Below, piece after piece: positions 1-7,947 of a DNA stretch of 64,000 nucleotides. The stretch is from the NCBI GenBank assembly GCA_036272595.1, contig DATAYM010000012.1, positions 62,001 through 126,000 on the forward strand. The letters run 5' to 3'. The position numbers and the translations under genes were made by a program. The DNA is from Poindextera sp036272595. Its GTDB lineage: Bacteria; Pseudomonadota; Alphaproteobacteria; Caulobacterales; Caulobacteraceae. The notes beneath the pieces are model-generated. The model ran no database searches, was not told where the DNA came from, and worked only from the letters and a program-made list of their open reading frames with translations. Each line of letters starts with the position of its first letter. Position 1 is the first letter of the stretch.

Positions 1-947
1 GGCTCGACGACATGCATGGCGGCGCGGTCTACGTGTTCGAGCTGTCGTCCTACCAACTGGACCTGACCTTCAGCCTGAAGCCGGACGTCGCCATCCTGCT
101 CAACATCACCCCCGACCACCTGGACCGCCACGGCGGCATGGACGGCTATGTCGCGGCCAAGCGGCGCATCCTCCTGAACCAGGGGGTCGGCGACACCGCG
201 GTGATCGGCGTCGACGACGCCGCCTGCCAGCAGATCTGCACCGAGATCACCGCCGCCAACCGCCGCACCACCTGGCCGATCTCGGCGCGCCGGGCCATGG
301 GCCGCGGCGTCTACGCCCTGCAAGGCGTGCTCTACGACGCCACCGGCGAGCGGGTGATCGAGGTCGCCGACCTGCTCCGCGCCCGCTCCCTGCCCGGGCG
401 GCACAACTGGCAGAACGCCGCGGCGGCCTATGCGGCGGCCCGCGCGCTCGGCCTTTCGGTCGAGGACGCCGCCACCGGCCTGGTCACCTTCCCCGGCCTG
501 GTCCACCGCATGGAGACGGTGGGCGAGATCGAGGGCGTGCGCTTCGTCAACGATTCCAAGGCCACCAACGCCGACGCCGCGCGCCAGGCGATGAGTTCCT
601 ACCCGCGCTTCTACTGGATCGCCGGCGGCCAGCCCAAGGCGGGCGGCATCGAGCCGCTGGAAGACCTCTTTCCCCGCATCGCCAAGGCCTATCTGGTCGG
701 CGAGGCGGCGGATGAATTCGCCAGGACGCTGGAGGGTAAGGCGCCTTACCGTCTTACCGGCACGGTCGAGGCGGCGGTGCAGGCGGCCTTCGCCGACGCG
801 CGCGCGGCGGGCGAGCCGGCCATCGTGCTGCTGTCGCCGGCCTGCGCCTCCTTCGACCAGTTCCCCGATTTCGAGGTGCGCGGCGAGGCCTTCCGCTCCG
901 CCGTGCACGGGCTTTTGCAGCGACCGTTGAAGGGCGCCACCGGATGA
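1..947 (+). CDS. murD: UDP-N-acetylmuramoylalanine--D-glutamate ligase, 5' partial
   Basis: Cytoplasmic Mur ligase that adds D-glutamate to UDP-MurNAc-L-Ala in peptidoglycan precursor synthesis. The window opens inside the gene: the frame is already open at base 3 and the first visible residues (VFELSSYQLD) belong to the central ATP-binding domain. Visible family marks are the NITPDHLDRH segment, the HRMETVG turn, the NDSKATN motif of the C-terminal domain and the late LLSPACASFDQF block. About a third of the protein lies upstream of the window. Its stop overlaps the ftsW start (ATGA), so the two are translationally coupled in the division/cell-wall cluster. Confidence 0.96.
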   Translation, partial: LDDMHGGAVYVFELSSYQLDLTFSLKPDVAILLNITPDHLDRHGGMDGYVAAKRRILLNQGVGDTAVIGVDDAACQQICTEITAANRRTTWPISARRAMGRGVYALQGVLYDATGERVIEVADLLRARSLPGRHNWQNAAAAYAAARALGLSVEDAATGLVTFPGLVHRMETVGEIEGVRFVNDSKATNADAARQAMSSYPRFYWIAGGQPKAGGIEPLEDLFPRIAKAYLVGEAADEFARTLEGKAPYRLTGTVEAAVQAAFADARAAGEPAIVLLSPACASFDQFPDFEVRGEAFRSAVHGLLQRPLKGATG

Positions 948-2107
948 GTCCCAACCAGCACGCCTTCCCCCGCACCGACCGCACCCGGCTTGGGGTCTGG
1001 TGGTGGACCACCGATCACCTGCTGCTCGGCGCCACCGCCATCCTGATCACCATCGGGGTGCTGCTGTCGTTCGGCAACAGCCCGGCGGCGGCGGCGCGGA
1101 TGAACATCGGCGATCCGTTCCACTTCGCGGTGCGCCAGTGCCTGTTCGCCTTGTTCGGCGCCGCCATCCTGGTCGCCGTGTCGATGCTGAACCCGCGCGG
1201 CATCCGCCGCTCGGCCTTCTTCATCTATCTGGTCGCCGTGGTGATGATGATCGCCCTGCCGCTGCTGGGCCACCACGCCAAGGGCGCCACCCGCTGGGTC
1301 GAAGTCGGCGGCTTTTCGCTGCAGCCGTCGGAGTTCATGAAGCCGGCGCTGATCGTGCTGGCCTCCTGGATGTTCGCCGAGGGCCAGAAGGGCGAGGGCG
1401 TGCCGGGCGTCTCCATCGCCTTCGGCCTCTACGCCGTGGCCGTGGCGCTCTTGCTGATCCAGCCGGACGTCGGCCAGACCATCCTGATCACCATCGCCTT
1501 CGGCGCGGCCTTCTTCATGGCCGGGGTGCCGATGAAGTGGATCATCGGCCTCGGCGGCGCGGCCCTGGCCGGCGGGATCTCGCTCTATTTCGTCTTCGAC
1601 CACGTCGCCAGCCGGGTGAACAAGTTCCTGTCGCCGGAGACCACCGACACCCACCAGATCGACCGCGCCCGCGAGGCCATCGCCGCCGGCGCCTGGTTCG
1701 GCCGCGGTCCGGGCGAAGGCATCCTCAAGCGCCAGGTGCCCGACGTGCACACCGACTTCGCCTATGCCGGCGCGGCCGAGGAGTACGGCCTGGTCTTCTC
1801 GCTGCTGCTGATCACCCTGTTCGGCTTCATCGTCATCCGCGGCCTCTACAAGGCCATGAAGCTGTCCGATCCGTTCGAGCAGGTGGCGGCCGGCGCGCTC
1901 TTCGTGCTGGTCGGCCAGCAGGCCTTCATCAACGTGGCCGTCAACCTGGACCTGATCCCGACCAAGGGCATGACGCTTCCCTTCATCTCCTACGGCGGCT
2001 CCTCCATGCTGGCCATGGGCCTGACCATGGGCATGGCGCTGGCCCTGACCCGCAAGCGGCCCGGGGCCTATGAGGTCCCCGAGCCGCCCGTCGGCGCCTT
2101 CGCCTGA
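944..2107 (+). CDS. ftsW: Septal peptidoglycan glycosyltransferase FtsW (SEDS family)
   Basis: 387-residue polytopic inner-membrane protein that polymerises lipid II at the division site together with FtsI. It has about ten hydrophobic segments and the SEDS signatures GATRWVEVGGFSLQPSEFMK (residues near 110-130), QPDVGQT, and the late PFISYGGSS block. The DFAYAGAAEEYG stretch matches the DFIFA.xxEE region of the family. The ATG overlaps the murD stop by 4 bp and murG follows 2 bp after the stop. The murD-ftsW-murG order is the usual alphaproteobacterial one. Confidence 0.96.
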   Translation: MSPNQHAFPRTDRTRLGVWWWTTDHLLLGATAILITIGVLLSFGNSPAAAARMNIGDPFHFAVRQCLFALFGAAILVAVSMLNPRGIRRSAFFIYLVAVVMMIALPLLGHHAKGATRWVEVGGFSLQPSEFMKPALIVLASWMFAEGQKGEGVPGVSIAFGLYAVAVALLLIQPDVGQTILITIAFGAAFFMAGVPMKWIIGLGGAALAGGISLYFVFDHVASRVNKFLSPETTDTHQIDRAREAIAAGAWFGRGPGEGILKRQVPDVHTDFAYAGAAEEYGLVFSLLLITLFGFIVIRGLYKAMKLSDPFEQVAAGALFVLVGQQAFINVAVNLDLIPTKGMTLPFISYGGSSMLAMGLTMGMALALTRKRPGAYEVPEPPVGAFA

Positions 2108-2109
2108 CC

Positions 2110-3204
2110 ATGGCGCGGCTCGCGGTCGTCGCCGCCGGCGGCACCGGCGGGCACCTCTTCCCGGCCCAGGCCCTGGCTGAGACCCTGATCGGTCGCGGCT
2201 GGCGGGTGGTGCTGGCCACCGACGAGCGCGGCGCGGCCTATGCCGGCGAGTTCCCGGCCGAGGAGCGCATCGCCCTGTCCGCCGCCACCTACCGCCCCGG
2301 CGACCCGTTCGGCATGGGGCGGGCGGGCCTGGCCATCGCGCGCGGGACGCTGACCGCGCGCCAGGCGTTCCGGCGGCTGCAGCCGGCGGTGGTGGTCGGC
2401 TTCGGCGGCTACCCCTCCCTGCCCGCGCTGATCGCCGCCGCCAGCGCCGGCAGGCCGATCGTGATCCACGAGCAGAACGCGGTGATGGGCCGCGCCAATC
2501 GCCTGCTGGCCAGCCACGCCACCGCGGTCGCCTGCGCCTTCCCGATCCTGAAGAAGGCCCCGGCCAGCGTCCAGGCGCGCGCCGTGGTGGTCGGCAATCC
2601 GGTGCGGCCGGAGATCCGCGCCCTGGCGGACGCGCCCTATGCGGCGCCGGAGGGGCGCATCGACCTGCTGGTCACTGGCGGCAGCCAGGGGGCGCGGGTG
2701 GTCTCCGAGACCGTTCCCCGCGCCGTCGCCCAACTCGCCCAGCCGCTGCGCGACCGGCTCTCCATCCACCAGCAGACCCGGGCCGAGTCCATCGCCGGGG
2801 CGCGCGCCGTCTATCGCGACGCCGGCGTCGAGTTCGAGCTGGCGACCTTCTTCCGCGACATGGCCAGCCGCCTGGCCGCGGCCCACCTGGTCATCGGCCG
2901 CGCCGGCGCCTCGACCGTCTGCGAGCTGGCCGTGGCCGGCAAGCCCGCCGTGCTGATCCCGCTGAAGATCGCCCTCGACGACGACCAGGGCCAGAACGCC
3001 GCCCTGCTCGCCGACGCCGGCGCCGCCGCGGTGCTGCGCGAGGACGCGCTGAGCGTCGAAAGCCTGGCCGAGACCCTGAGCGCGCTGCTGGGCGACCCCG
3101 CGCGCCTGGCCGCCATGTCGGCCGCCGCGCGCGCCGTCGCGCGTCCGGACGCCGCCGAACGCCTGGCCGACCTGGTGGAAAAGACCGCTAGCCGCGTCGC
3201 TTGA
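2110..3204 (+). CDS. murG: UDP-GlcNAc--lipid I N-acetylglucosaminyltransferase MurG
   Basis: 364-residue peripheral membrane glycosyltransferase (GT28) that converts lipid I to lipid II. The N-terminal AAGGTGGHLFPAQALA glycine loop, the VGFGGYPSLP segment, IHEQNAVMGRAN, the second-domain VTGGSQGARV and the donor-site GRAGASTVCEL are all present. Length is normal. The ATG is 2 bp after the ftsW stop. Its 3' end overlaps a convergent minus-strand gene by 17 bp. murC, murB, ddl and ftsQAZ, which usually follow, are not found downstream in this window. Confidence 0.96.
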   Translation: MARLAVVAAGGTGGHLFPAQALAETLIGRGWRVVLATDERGAAYAGEFPAEERIALSAATYRPGDPFGMGRAGLAIARGTLTARQAFRRLQPAVVVGFGGYPSLPALIAAASAGRPIVIHEQNAVMGRANRLLASHATAVACAFPILKKAPASVQARAVVVGNPVRPEIRALADAPYAAPEGRIDLLVTGGSQGARVVSETVPRAVAQLAQPLRDRLSIHQQTRAESIAGARAVYRDAGVEFELATFFRDMASRLAAAHLVIGRAGASTVCELAVAGKPAVLIPLKIALDDDQGQNAALLADAGAAAVLREDALSVESLAETLSALLGDPARLAAMSAAARAVARPDAAERLADLVEKTASRVA

Positions 3205-3607
3205 AGTAGCGGCGGCGCCAGGCGCCGGCGCGGCGCAGGCGGGGCGGCAGCAGCGTCCGCTCGAGGCGCAGCATCTGTTGCCACAGCACCGGGACGACCT
3301 CCGGCTCGCGGCGGATCAGCCGGCGCACCGGGTGCACGAACCGGGGATGGCGCCGCTGCATGTGGATGAACTGGCGCTTGGCCTTGTAGGAGTTGCGCAG
3401 GACCATGATCAGCCCGATGGCCAGCAGCGGCACGCCGAGGTGGCCGGGCAGCAGGGCCAGCACCACGCCGCCGGCGATCAGCACCCAGCCCAGCGCCAGG
3501 AACAGCAGCCGAGCCCCGTCCTGCGCGACCTTTTGCGCGGACGCGAAAAGGCCGGCGAACGGGGCGCTCGGCAGGGGCTCGGGGCGGATCGACACGACTT
3601 GCGACAT
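3188..3607 (-). CDS. Small membrane protein, hypothetical (PGPGW-like hydrophobic core)
   Basis: 139-residue protein. I start it at the ATG at 3607 (MSQVVSIRP); an open frame continues to 3763, but that extension looks like untranslated leader. A hydrophobic hairpin lies near residues 32-66 and includes the turn LLPGHLGVPLLAIGL. A strongly basic Arg-rich tail follows (residues 70-139), probably cytoplasmic. The double-helix-with-PG-turn layout recalls PGPGW-type transmembrane proteins, but this is only a resemblance. It converges on murG with a 17-bp overlap. Function unknown. Confidence 0.7.
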   Translation of the reverse strand: MSQVVSIRPEPLPSAPFAGLFASAQKVAQDGARLLFLALGWVLIAGGVVLALLPGHLGVPLLAIGLIMVLRNSYKAKRQFIHMQRRHPRFVHPVRRLIRREPEVVPVLWQQMLRLERTLLPPRLRRAGAWRRRYFKRRG

Positions 3608-3806
3608 GGGTTTGGCGGAAAACGCCCGGCCGATGGCCTCGGTCGCGCGGTGGAGCACGGGATATGAATATCGAATGCGGCTTAGCAAGGGCGCGGTTGA
3701 CGCACCGCTAACGACGGGCCGCTTAATCACGCCGCCGTGACAAAAGCGCCGCAGTCGGACCACCCGCGAGCCGCGGCGCGCCAGGCTTCTCCCTGCCGGC
3801 GAGGTC

Positions 3807-4997
3807 TTATGCCACCAGGGCCTGGTCGTGCAGGCGGCCGATCTCGGCGGACGAGAGGCCGAGGCGTTCGGCCAGCACCTCGTCGGTATGCTGGCCGAGC
3901 CGCGGCGCCGGAACCGGCGGGGTGCGGGTCTCGCCAGAGATGGCGGCGGCGAAGTCGGGGGTCGGGTAGCGGTGGCCGCTGGGATGGTCGATCTCGGTCA
4001 GGTTGGAGGCCAGCCGCGCATCGCCCGCCACGGCCTCGCCCAGCGACTGGTAGCCGCCATAGGTGACGCCGGCGCCGTCGAGCAGCGGCGAGAGCTCGGC
4101 CAGGGTCCGGCGCGCGAAGGCCGCCTCGAACAGCGGGTTCAGCCGGTCGCGCCAGGTGAAGCGCGCGCCCTCGTCGGCGGCGAAGTCGACCCGGACCTTG
4201 GCCTCCAGCGCCGCGACCGGCCCTGTGATGCCCAGCACCTCGATCAGGTTGCGCCACTGCCGGCCGGTGATCGCCACCACCATCAGCCGCTGGCCGCCCT
4301 TGACCGCGAAGTCGCGCCCGAACGCTCCGTAGAGGTTGTTGCCGATGCGCGGTCGGTCGTGGCCGCCGATGGCCACCTCGGCGATCTGGCCGAGATTGCC
4401 GACGCTGGCCATGGCGATGTCCGACAGCGGCAGCCGCACCTCGCGCCCCTTGCCGTCCGCCCGCCGGGCCCGCTCGGCGGCCAGCAGCGAGAAGGCGGCG
4501 AAGGCGCCGGTGAGCAGGTCCCAGGCCGGCAGCACGTGGTTGACCGGCCCGTCGGCCTCCTCCGGCCCGGTCATCAGCGGCACGCCGACGGCGGCGTTGA
4601 CGGTGTAGTCGACAGCCGGCTTGCCATCGGCCCAGCCCATGATCCGTACAAGGATCAGATCCTCGCGCAGGGCCTTCAGCCGCTGATAGGACAGGAAGCC
4701 TTCGACCGGATAGTTGGTGACGAAGAGGCCGGTGGAGGCGGCCAGCCGCTGCGCCAGCTCGCGGCCCTCGGGCCGGCCGAGGTCGAGCGCCACCGACTTC
4801 TTAGCCTTGTTCAGCCCTTCCCAGTAGAAGCTGGAGCCGCCGGGGGCCAGCGGCCAGCGGTTATAGTCCGGGCCGCCGCCGATCTGGTCGAAGCGGATCA
4901 CCTCGGCGCCCAGCTGGGCCATGTAGAGGGCGCAGGTCGGCCCGGCCACGAACGAGGCGCCCTCGACGACGACGAGGTCCTTCAGCAGATCGTACAC
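3807..4997 (-). CDS. CaiB/BaiF family CoA transferase
   Basis: 396-residue formyl-CoA transferase-type (family III) CoA transferase, expected to move CoA between carboxylic acids. The start is the GTG at 4997, giving an N-terminus that runs straight into DLVVVEGASFVAGPTCALYMAQLGAEV, with a GGGGAC-type ribosome site upstream. The frame is open further upstream, but only as a shadow of the neighbouring hydrolase. The family's RFD(Q)IGGG and NKAKKSVALDL blocks are clear. It starts 14 bp after the hydrolase gene stops, so the two are probably co-transcribed. The substrate cannot be told from sequence. Confidence 0.88.
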   Translation of the reverse strand: MYDLLKDLVVVEGASFVAGPTCALYMAQLGAEVIRFDQIGGGPDYNRWPLAPGGSSFYWEGLNKAKKSVALDLGRPEGRELAQRLAASTGLFVTNYPVEGFLSYQRLKALREDLILVRIMGWADGKPAVDYTVNAAVGVPLMTGPEEADGPVNHVLPAWDLLTGAFAAFSLLAAERARRADGKGREVRLPLSDIAMASVGNLGQIAEVAIGGHDRPRIGNNLYGAFGRDFAVKGGQRLMVVAITGRQWRNLIEVLGITGPVAALEAKVRVDFAADEGARFTWRDRLNPLFEAAFARRTLAELSPLLDGAGVTYGGYQSLGEAVAGDARLASNLTEIDHPSGHRYPTPDFAAAISGETRTPPVPAPRLGQHTDEVLAERLGLSSAEIGRLHDQALVA

Positions 4998-5011
4998 GGA
5001 GCGTCTGTCCC

Positions 5012-5740
5012 CTAACCGAGCCGGCGGCGATAGAGCGCGTTCAGCCGCTCCCAGTGCCGCTCGGCCGCCGGCTTGTCGTAGGCGGCGCGCTGCGGGAAGG
5101 CGAAGCCGTGCTCGACCCCGGGATAGAGCTCGACCTCGGCGTCGATCCCATCGGCGGCCAGGGATCGGGTCAGCGCCTCGATCGTCTCCGGCGGCGCCCA
5201 ATGGTCGGTCTCGGCGCAGCCGAAATAGAGCTCGCCCCTGGCCTTGCGCGCCATCCGGTGCGGGCTGTTGTCCTCGTCGGTGACCAGGAAGGTGCCGTAC
5301 ATGGAGGCGGCGGCGGCGAACCGGTCCGGGAAGGCGCCAGCCGCGTTGATCGCGAACTGGCCGCTCATGCAATAGCCGACCGCGCCCATCGGTCCCGGGC
5401 CGGCGGCCGGATCCTGGTCGACGAAGTCCAGCAGCGCCTTGGTGTCCGACATCACCATGTCGATGGTCAGGCCGTTCATCAGCTCCATGATGCGCTCACG
5501 GACGGACGCCTCGCCCAGCGGCCCGATCTCCATGACCCCGGCGCGGTAGTAGAGGTTGGGCAGGATCACATAGTAGCCGCCGGTCCCGAACCGCCGCGCC
5601 ATGTCGCGCAGCTCCTCGCGGATCGCCGGCGCGTCCATGAAGAAGAAGATCACCGGATGCGGGCCGTCCCGCTCCGGATGGACGATGAAGGTGGTGGTGG
5701 CGCCATGCGGCGTTTCGATGTCGAGCTGGCGTTCGATCAC
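5012..5740 (-). CDS. Dienelactone hydrolase family protein
   Basis: 242-residue alpha/beta hydrolase. The nucleophile elbow is GYCMSGQ (Cys nucleophile near residue 122), followed by an Asp in the CAETDHWAPP region and the GVEHGFAF histidine, the Cys-Asp-His triad layout of dienelactone hydrolases. It lies upstream of the CoA transferase with a 14-bp gap. Together they suggest a small catabolic operon for a carboxylic acid or ester, but no ring-cleavage genes are nearby, so a role in chlorocatechol breakdown is not supported. Confidence 0.88.
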   Translation of the reverse strand: MIERQLDIETPHGATTTFIVHPERDGPHPVIFFFMDAPAIREELRDMARRFGTGGYYVILPNLYYRAGVMEIGPLGEASVRERIMELMNGLTIDMVMSDTKALLDFVDQDPAAGPGPMGAVGYCMSGQFAINAAGAFPDRFAAAASMYGTFLVTDEDNSPHRMARKARGELYFGCAETDHWAPPETIEALTRSLAADGIDAEVELYPGVEHGFAFPQRAAYDKPAAERHWERLNALYRRRLG

Positions 5741-5791
5741 GGCGGTTCGCCTCCCTCAGATTTCCTCCCTGAATAGAGGCGCAGGCGCCGC

Positions 5792-6211
5792 TTAGCCAGG
5801 GCCGGCGCGCAACCCGCCGGCGGCGGCGCTCACCAGCCCTTCCAGCCCGGCGGCCAGCTTGCCGGCGGTCTCGGCCGCGGCCCCGGTCAGGCCGTGCCGC
5901 CGGGCGATCCAGCGCGGGTCGTTATAGGTGACGAAGGCGTGGCCGGCGGCGTCCTCCCAGACCAGCGCCTTCAGCGGCAGGTCGAGGCCGACGGTCTGGC
6001 CGGCCTGCATCAGTCCCGTGCCGGCGTGGGGATCGCCGAAGATCAGCACCACGGTCGGCCGCAGCCGCAAACCGACCTCGGCGGCGGCGGCGGCATGGTC
6101 GATGGTCGCGAAGATCCGGCCGCCCTTGGATTTCACCCCCTCCTCCAGGCGCGACAGCGTCTCCGCGGCCGGGTGGGCGCTTTCGACGGTGACGAGGCCG
6201 GCGTCGTCCAT
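5792..6211 (-). CDS. DUF302 domain-containing protein
   Basis: 139-residue protein of the DUF302 family. The start is the ATG at 6211, preceded by a good AGGAGG site; the longer frame to 6235 lacks one. Family features are the HPAAETLSRLEEGVKSKGGRIFATIDH opening read in parts, the LRPTVVLIFGDPHAGTGLMQ core with its conserved G-x-P, and the DLPLKALVWEDAAG segment. No signal peptide is seen. DUF302 proteins are small soluble or periplasmic proteins of unclear function, often near redox or metal genes. It is divergent from the ArsR gene. Confidence 0.8.
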   Translation of the reverse strand: MDDAGLVTVESAHPAAETLSRLEEGVKSKGGRIFATIDHAAAAAEVGLRLRPTVVLIFGDPHAGTGLMQAGQTVGLDLPLKALVWEDAAGHAFVTYNDPRWIARRHGLTGAAAETAGKLAAGLEGLVSAAAGGLRAGPG

Positions 6212-6276
6212 GGGGAGCCTCCTGGGCGGCGGCATCTTGATCCCGCGTGCGTCGGCCGGAAAGGCTCTTGACGGTC

Positions 6277-6296
6277 CCGTAAGTATAAACTAACGG
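6277..6296. promoter_or_regulatory. Putative ArsR-family operator
   Basis: CCGTAAGT-ATAA-ACTAACGG, an inverted repeat with 8-bp arms (one mismatch) and an AT-only centre. It ends 6 bp before the ATG of the ArsR-family gene and lies in the divergent gap to the DUF302 gene. ArsR-type repressors typically bind such interrupted palindromes over their own promoter. The assignment is by position and symmetry only. Confidence 0.5.
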
Positions 6297-6302
6297 TAAG
6301 TG

Positions 6303-6620
6303 ATGACTAACGCACTTCAGGCGATGGCGGCCCTTGGCGATCCCACCCGGCGCGAGATCTTCGAGCGGCTGGCCGCGGCGCCGTCCTCGGTCGGCGCCCT
6401 GGCCGCGAACCTGCCGGTGAGCCGTCCCGCCGTCTCCCAGCATCTGCGCGTGCTGAAGGAGGCCGGATTGGTCAGCGAAACCCCCGACGGCGCCCGCCGC
6501 GTCTACCGCATCGATCCGCGCGGCATCGGCGCCATGCGCGACTGGCTGGACCAGCACTGGGACCGCGCGCTCGCCGCCTTCAAGGACTTCGTCGAAACTC
6601 CAGAGGACCCTGCCGAATGA
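6303..6620 (+). CDS. ArsR family transcriptional regulator
   Basis: 105-residue winged-helix regulator: ALGDPTRREIFERL opening helix, SVGALAANLPVSRPAVSQHLRVLKEAGLV helix-turn-helix read in parts, then the RRVYRIDP wing. No Cys pairs typical of metal-sensing ArsR/SmtB are present, so it is more like the non-metal PhlF/YdfF-type ArsR proteins that sit next to AHSA1 domain genes. A GTG lies one codon upstream (6300) as an alternative start. Its stop overlaps the next gene's start (ATGA), and a 20-bp inverted repeat precedes it, suggesting autoregulation of the pair. Confidence 0.9.
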   Translation: MTNALQAMAALGDPTRREIFERLAAAPSSVGALAANLPVSRPAVSQHLRVLKEAGLVSETPDGARRVYRIDPRGIGAMRDWLDQHWDRALAAFKDFVETPEDPAE

Positions 6621-7072
6621 CCATCGCGCCCGTCATCCGCACCGTGGCCGTCAAGGCGTCGCCCGAGCGCGCCTTCGAGGCCTTCACCGCCCAGATGAGC
6701 CAGTGGTGGCCGAAGGACCACACCATCGCCGCCAAGCCGTTCGAGGCGGTGGTCATGGAGCCCCATGTCGGCGGCCGGTGGTTCGAGCGCGACGCCGACG
6801 GGACCGAGACCCAATGGGGCAAGGTGCTGGCCTGGGACCCGCCCGGCCGGGTCCTGCTGGCTTGGCAGATCGGCGCAAACTGGGCCTACGACCCCGACCT
6901 GATCACCGAGGTGGAGATGACCTTCGCCGACCAGGGCGACGGGACCACCCTGGTGACCCTTGAGCATGGCAAGCTGGAGCGGGTCGGCGCCAATGCCCAG
7001 GCCCTGGCCGATCAGCTCGGCAACGGCTGGCCGGGCCTGCTGCAGATGTTCGCCGACTACGCGGCGGCGTGA
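6617..7072 (+). CDS. SRPBCC / AHSA1 family protein
   Basis: 151-residue START-like fold protein of the activator-of-Hsp90-ATPase (AHSA1) type. It shows the typical VKASPERAFEAFT opening, the W-W-P-KDH and PHVGGRWFE strands, the WEPPGRVLLAWQI-like core and the C-terminal GWPGLLQMFADY helix. ArsR plus AHSA1 pairs are a very common two-gene unit in Proteobacteria. The ligand is unknown. Translation is coupled to the upstream arsR gene by a 4-bp overlap. Confidence 0.9.
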   Translation: MTIAPVIRTVAVKASPERAFEAFTAQMSQWWPKDHTIAAKPFEAVVMEPHVGGRWFERDADGTETQWGKVLAWDPPGRVLLAWQIGANWAYDPDLITEVEMTFADQGDGTTLVTLEHGKLERVGANAQALADQLGNGWPGLLQMFADYAAA

Positions 7073-7099
7073 ACCTCAATCCACGGGGAGGCCATCGAA

Positions 7100-7747
7100 A
7101 TGGCCGAGTTCATCGTTCATGGCGTTCCGGGCAGTCCTTACGTCCGCGCGGCCCTCATCGGGCTGGAGGAGAAGGGCGCCGACTACCGCATCGAGCGGCT
7201 CGATCCGATGGCCGCCAAGGCTCCCGAACACTTGGCGCGCCACGCCTTCGGGCGCATGCCGGTGCTTGAGCACGGCGATTTCAGGCTCTACGAGACCCAG
7301 GCCATCCTGCGCTATCTCGACCGCATCATCCCCGCGCCGCCGCTGATTCCGACCGACGCCCGGGCCGAGGCGCGGATGAACCAGATGATCGGCATCACCG
7401 ACTGCTATGTGATGCACGACATCTCCGCGCCCATCGTCTTCCAGCGCGCCGTCGCGCCGCGGTTCGGCATCCCGGTGAACGAGGAGCGGCTGGCCGCCGC
7501 CCTGCCCCGCGCCAAGGTCTGCATCGACGAGATCGCGCGGCTGCTGGGCGAGCAGCCCTACGTGGCCGGCGATGCGGTCTCCCTGGCCGACCTGATCCTG
7601 GCCGCCCACCTGGGTTTCGAGCCGCAGGTCGAGGAGGTCCGCGCCATGCTGGCGCCCCACCCTCACCTCCGGGCCTGGCGCGAGCGCATGAACGCCCGCC
7701 CAAGCCTGCAGGCGACCACGACGGAACGGCTGTACGCGGGGGCGTGA
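7100..7747 (+). CDS. Glutathione S-transferase family protein
   Basis: 215-residue cytosolic GST. The N-terminal thioredoxin-like half has the GVPGSPYVRAALIGLEEKG helix and the FGRMPVLEHGDFRLYETQAI segment (cis-Pro and the glutathione-contacting E-T/S pair). The C-terminal helical half contains the VAGDAVSLADLILAAH N-capping motif. The ATG is preceded by GGGGAGG and lies 27 bp after the AHSA1-type gene, so it may share that transcript. A hairpin repeat follows downstream. Confidence 0.92.
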   Translation: MAEFIVHGVPGSPYVRAALIGLEEKGADYRIERLDPMAAKAPEHLARHAFGRMPVLEHGDFRLYETQAILRYLDRIIPAPPLIPTDARAEARMNQMIGITDCYVMHDISAPIVFQRAVAPRFGIPVNEERLAAALPRAKVCIDEIARLLGEQPYVAGDAVSLADLILAAHLGFEPQVEEVRAMLAPHPHLRAWRERMNARPSLQATTTERLYAGA

Positions 7748-7861
7748 AGGCGGCTGGCGGTCTGATGGAGCGACCGACCTCTCAACCGTCACCCTCCGCT
7801 GGAGCCGCGCAGCGGCGGACTGCGAAGCAGAGGCGCGTAGCAGCCAATGCGGGGGGGGCCC

Positions 7862-7921
7862 ATAGACACTGATCAGAGTCGGTGATCATGGGTGGCCCGA
7901 ACAAGTCGGGCCATGACGGAA
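7862..7921. repeat. Intergenic palindromic repeat with TGGCCCGA/TCGGGCCA hairpin
   Basis: The 200-bp gap between the GST gene and a convergent hypothetical gene holds a perfect 8-bp stem (7893-7900 and 7906-7913) with a 5-nt loop, preceded by two TGATCA palindromes around 7869-7888. Elements of this type (GTCATGGCCCG...CGGGCCA) are widely dispersed in alphaproteobacterial intergenic regions; membership is from memory. The hairpin lies between converging genes and could act as a bidirectional terminator. A run of eight G residues lies just upstream (near 7850). Confidence 0.5.
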
Positions 7922-7947
7922 CAGATCGGCGTTGGGCGATCGGCGCT

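Noticed and set aside
4998..5372. N-terminal extension of the CoA transferase
   Set aside because: It overlaps the dienelactone hydrolase gene in another frame; GTG 4997 with a ribosome site fits the family start.
6268..6289. TTGACG ... TATAAA as a sigma-70 promoter of the ArsR gene
   Set aside because: The spacing is only 10 bp, far from the required 16-18 bp; the TATAAA belongs to the inverted repeat.
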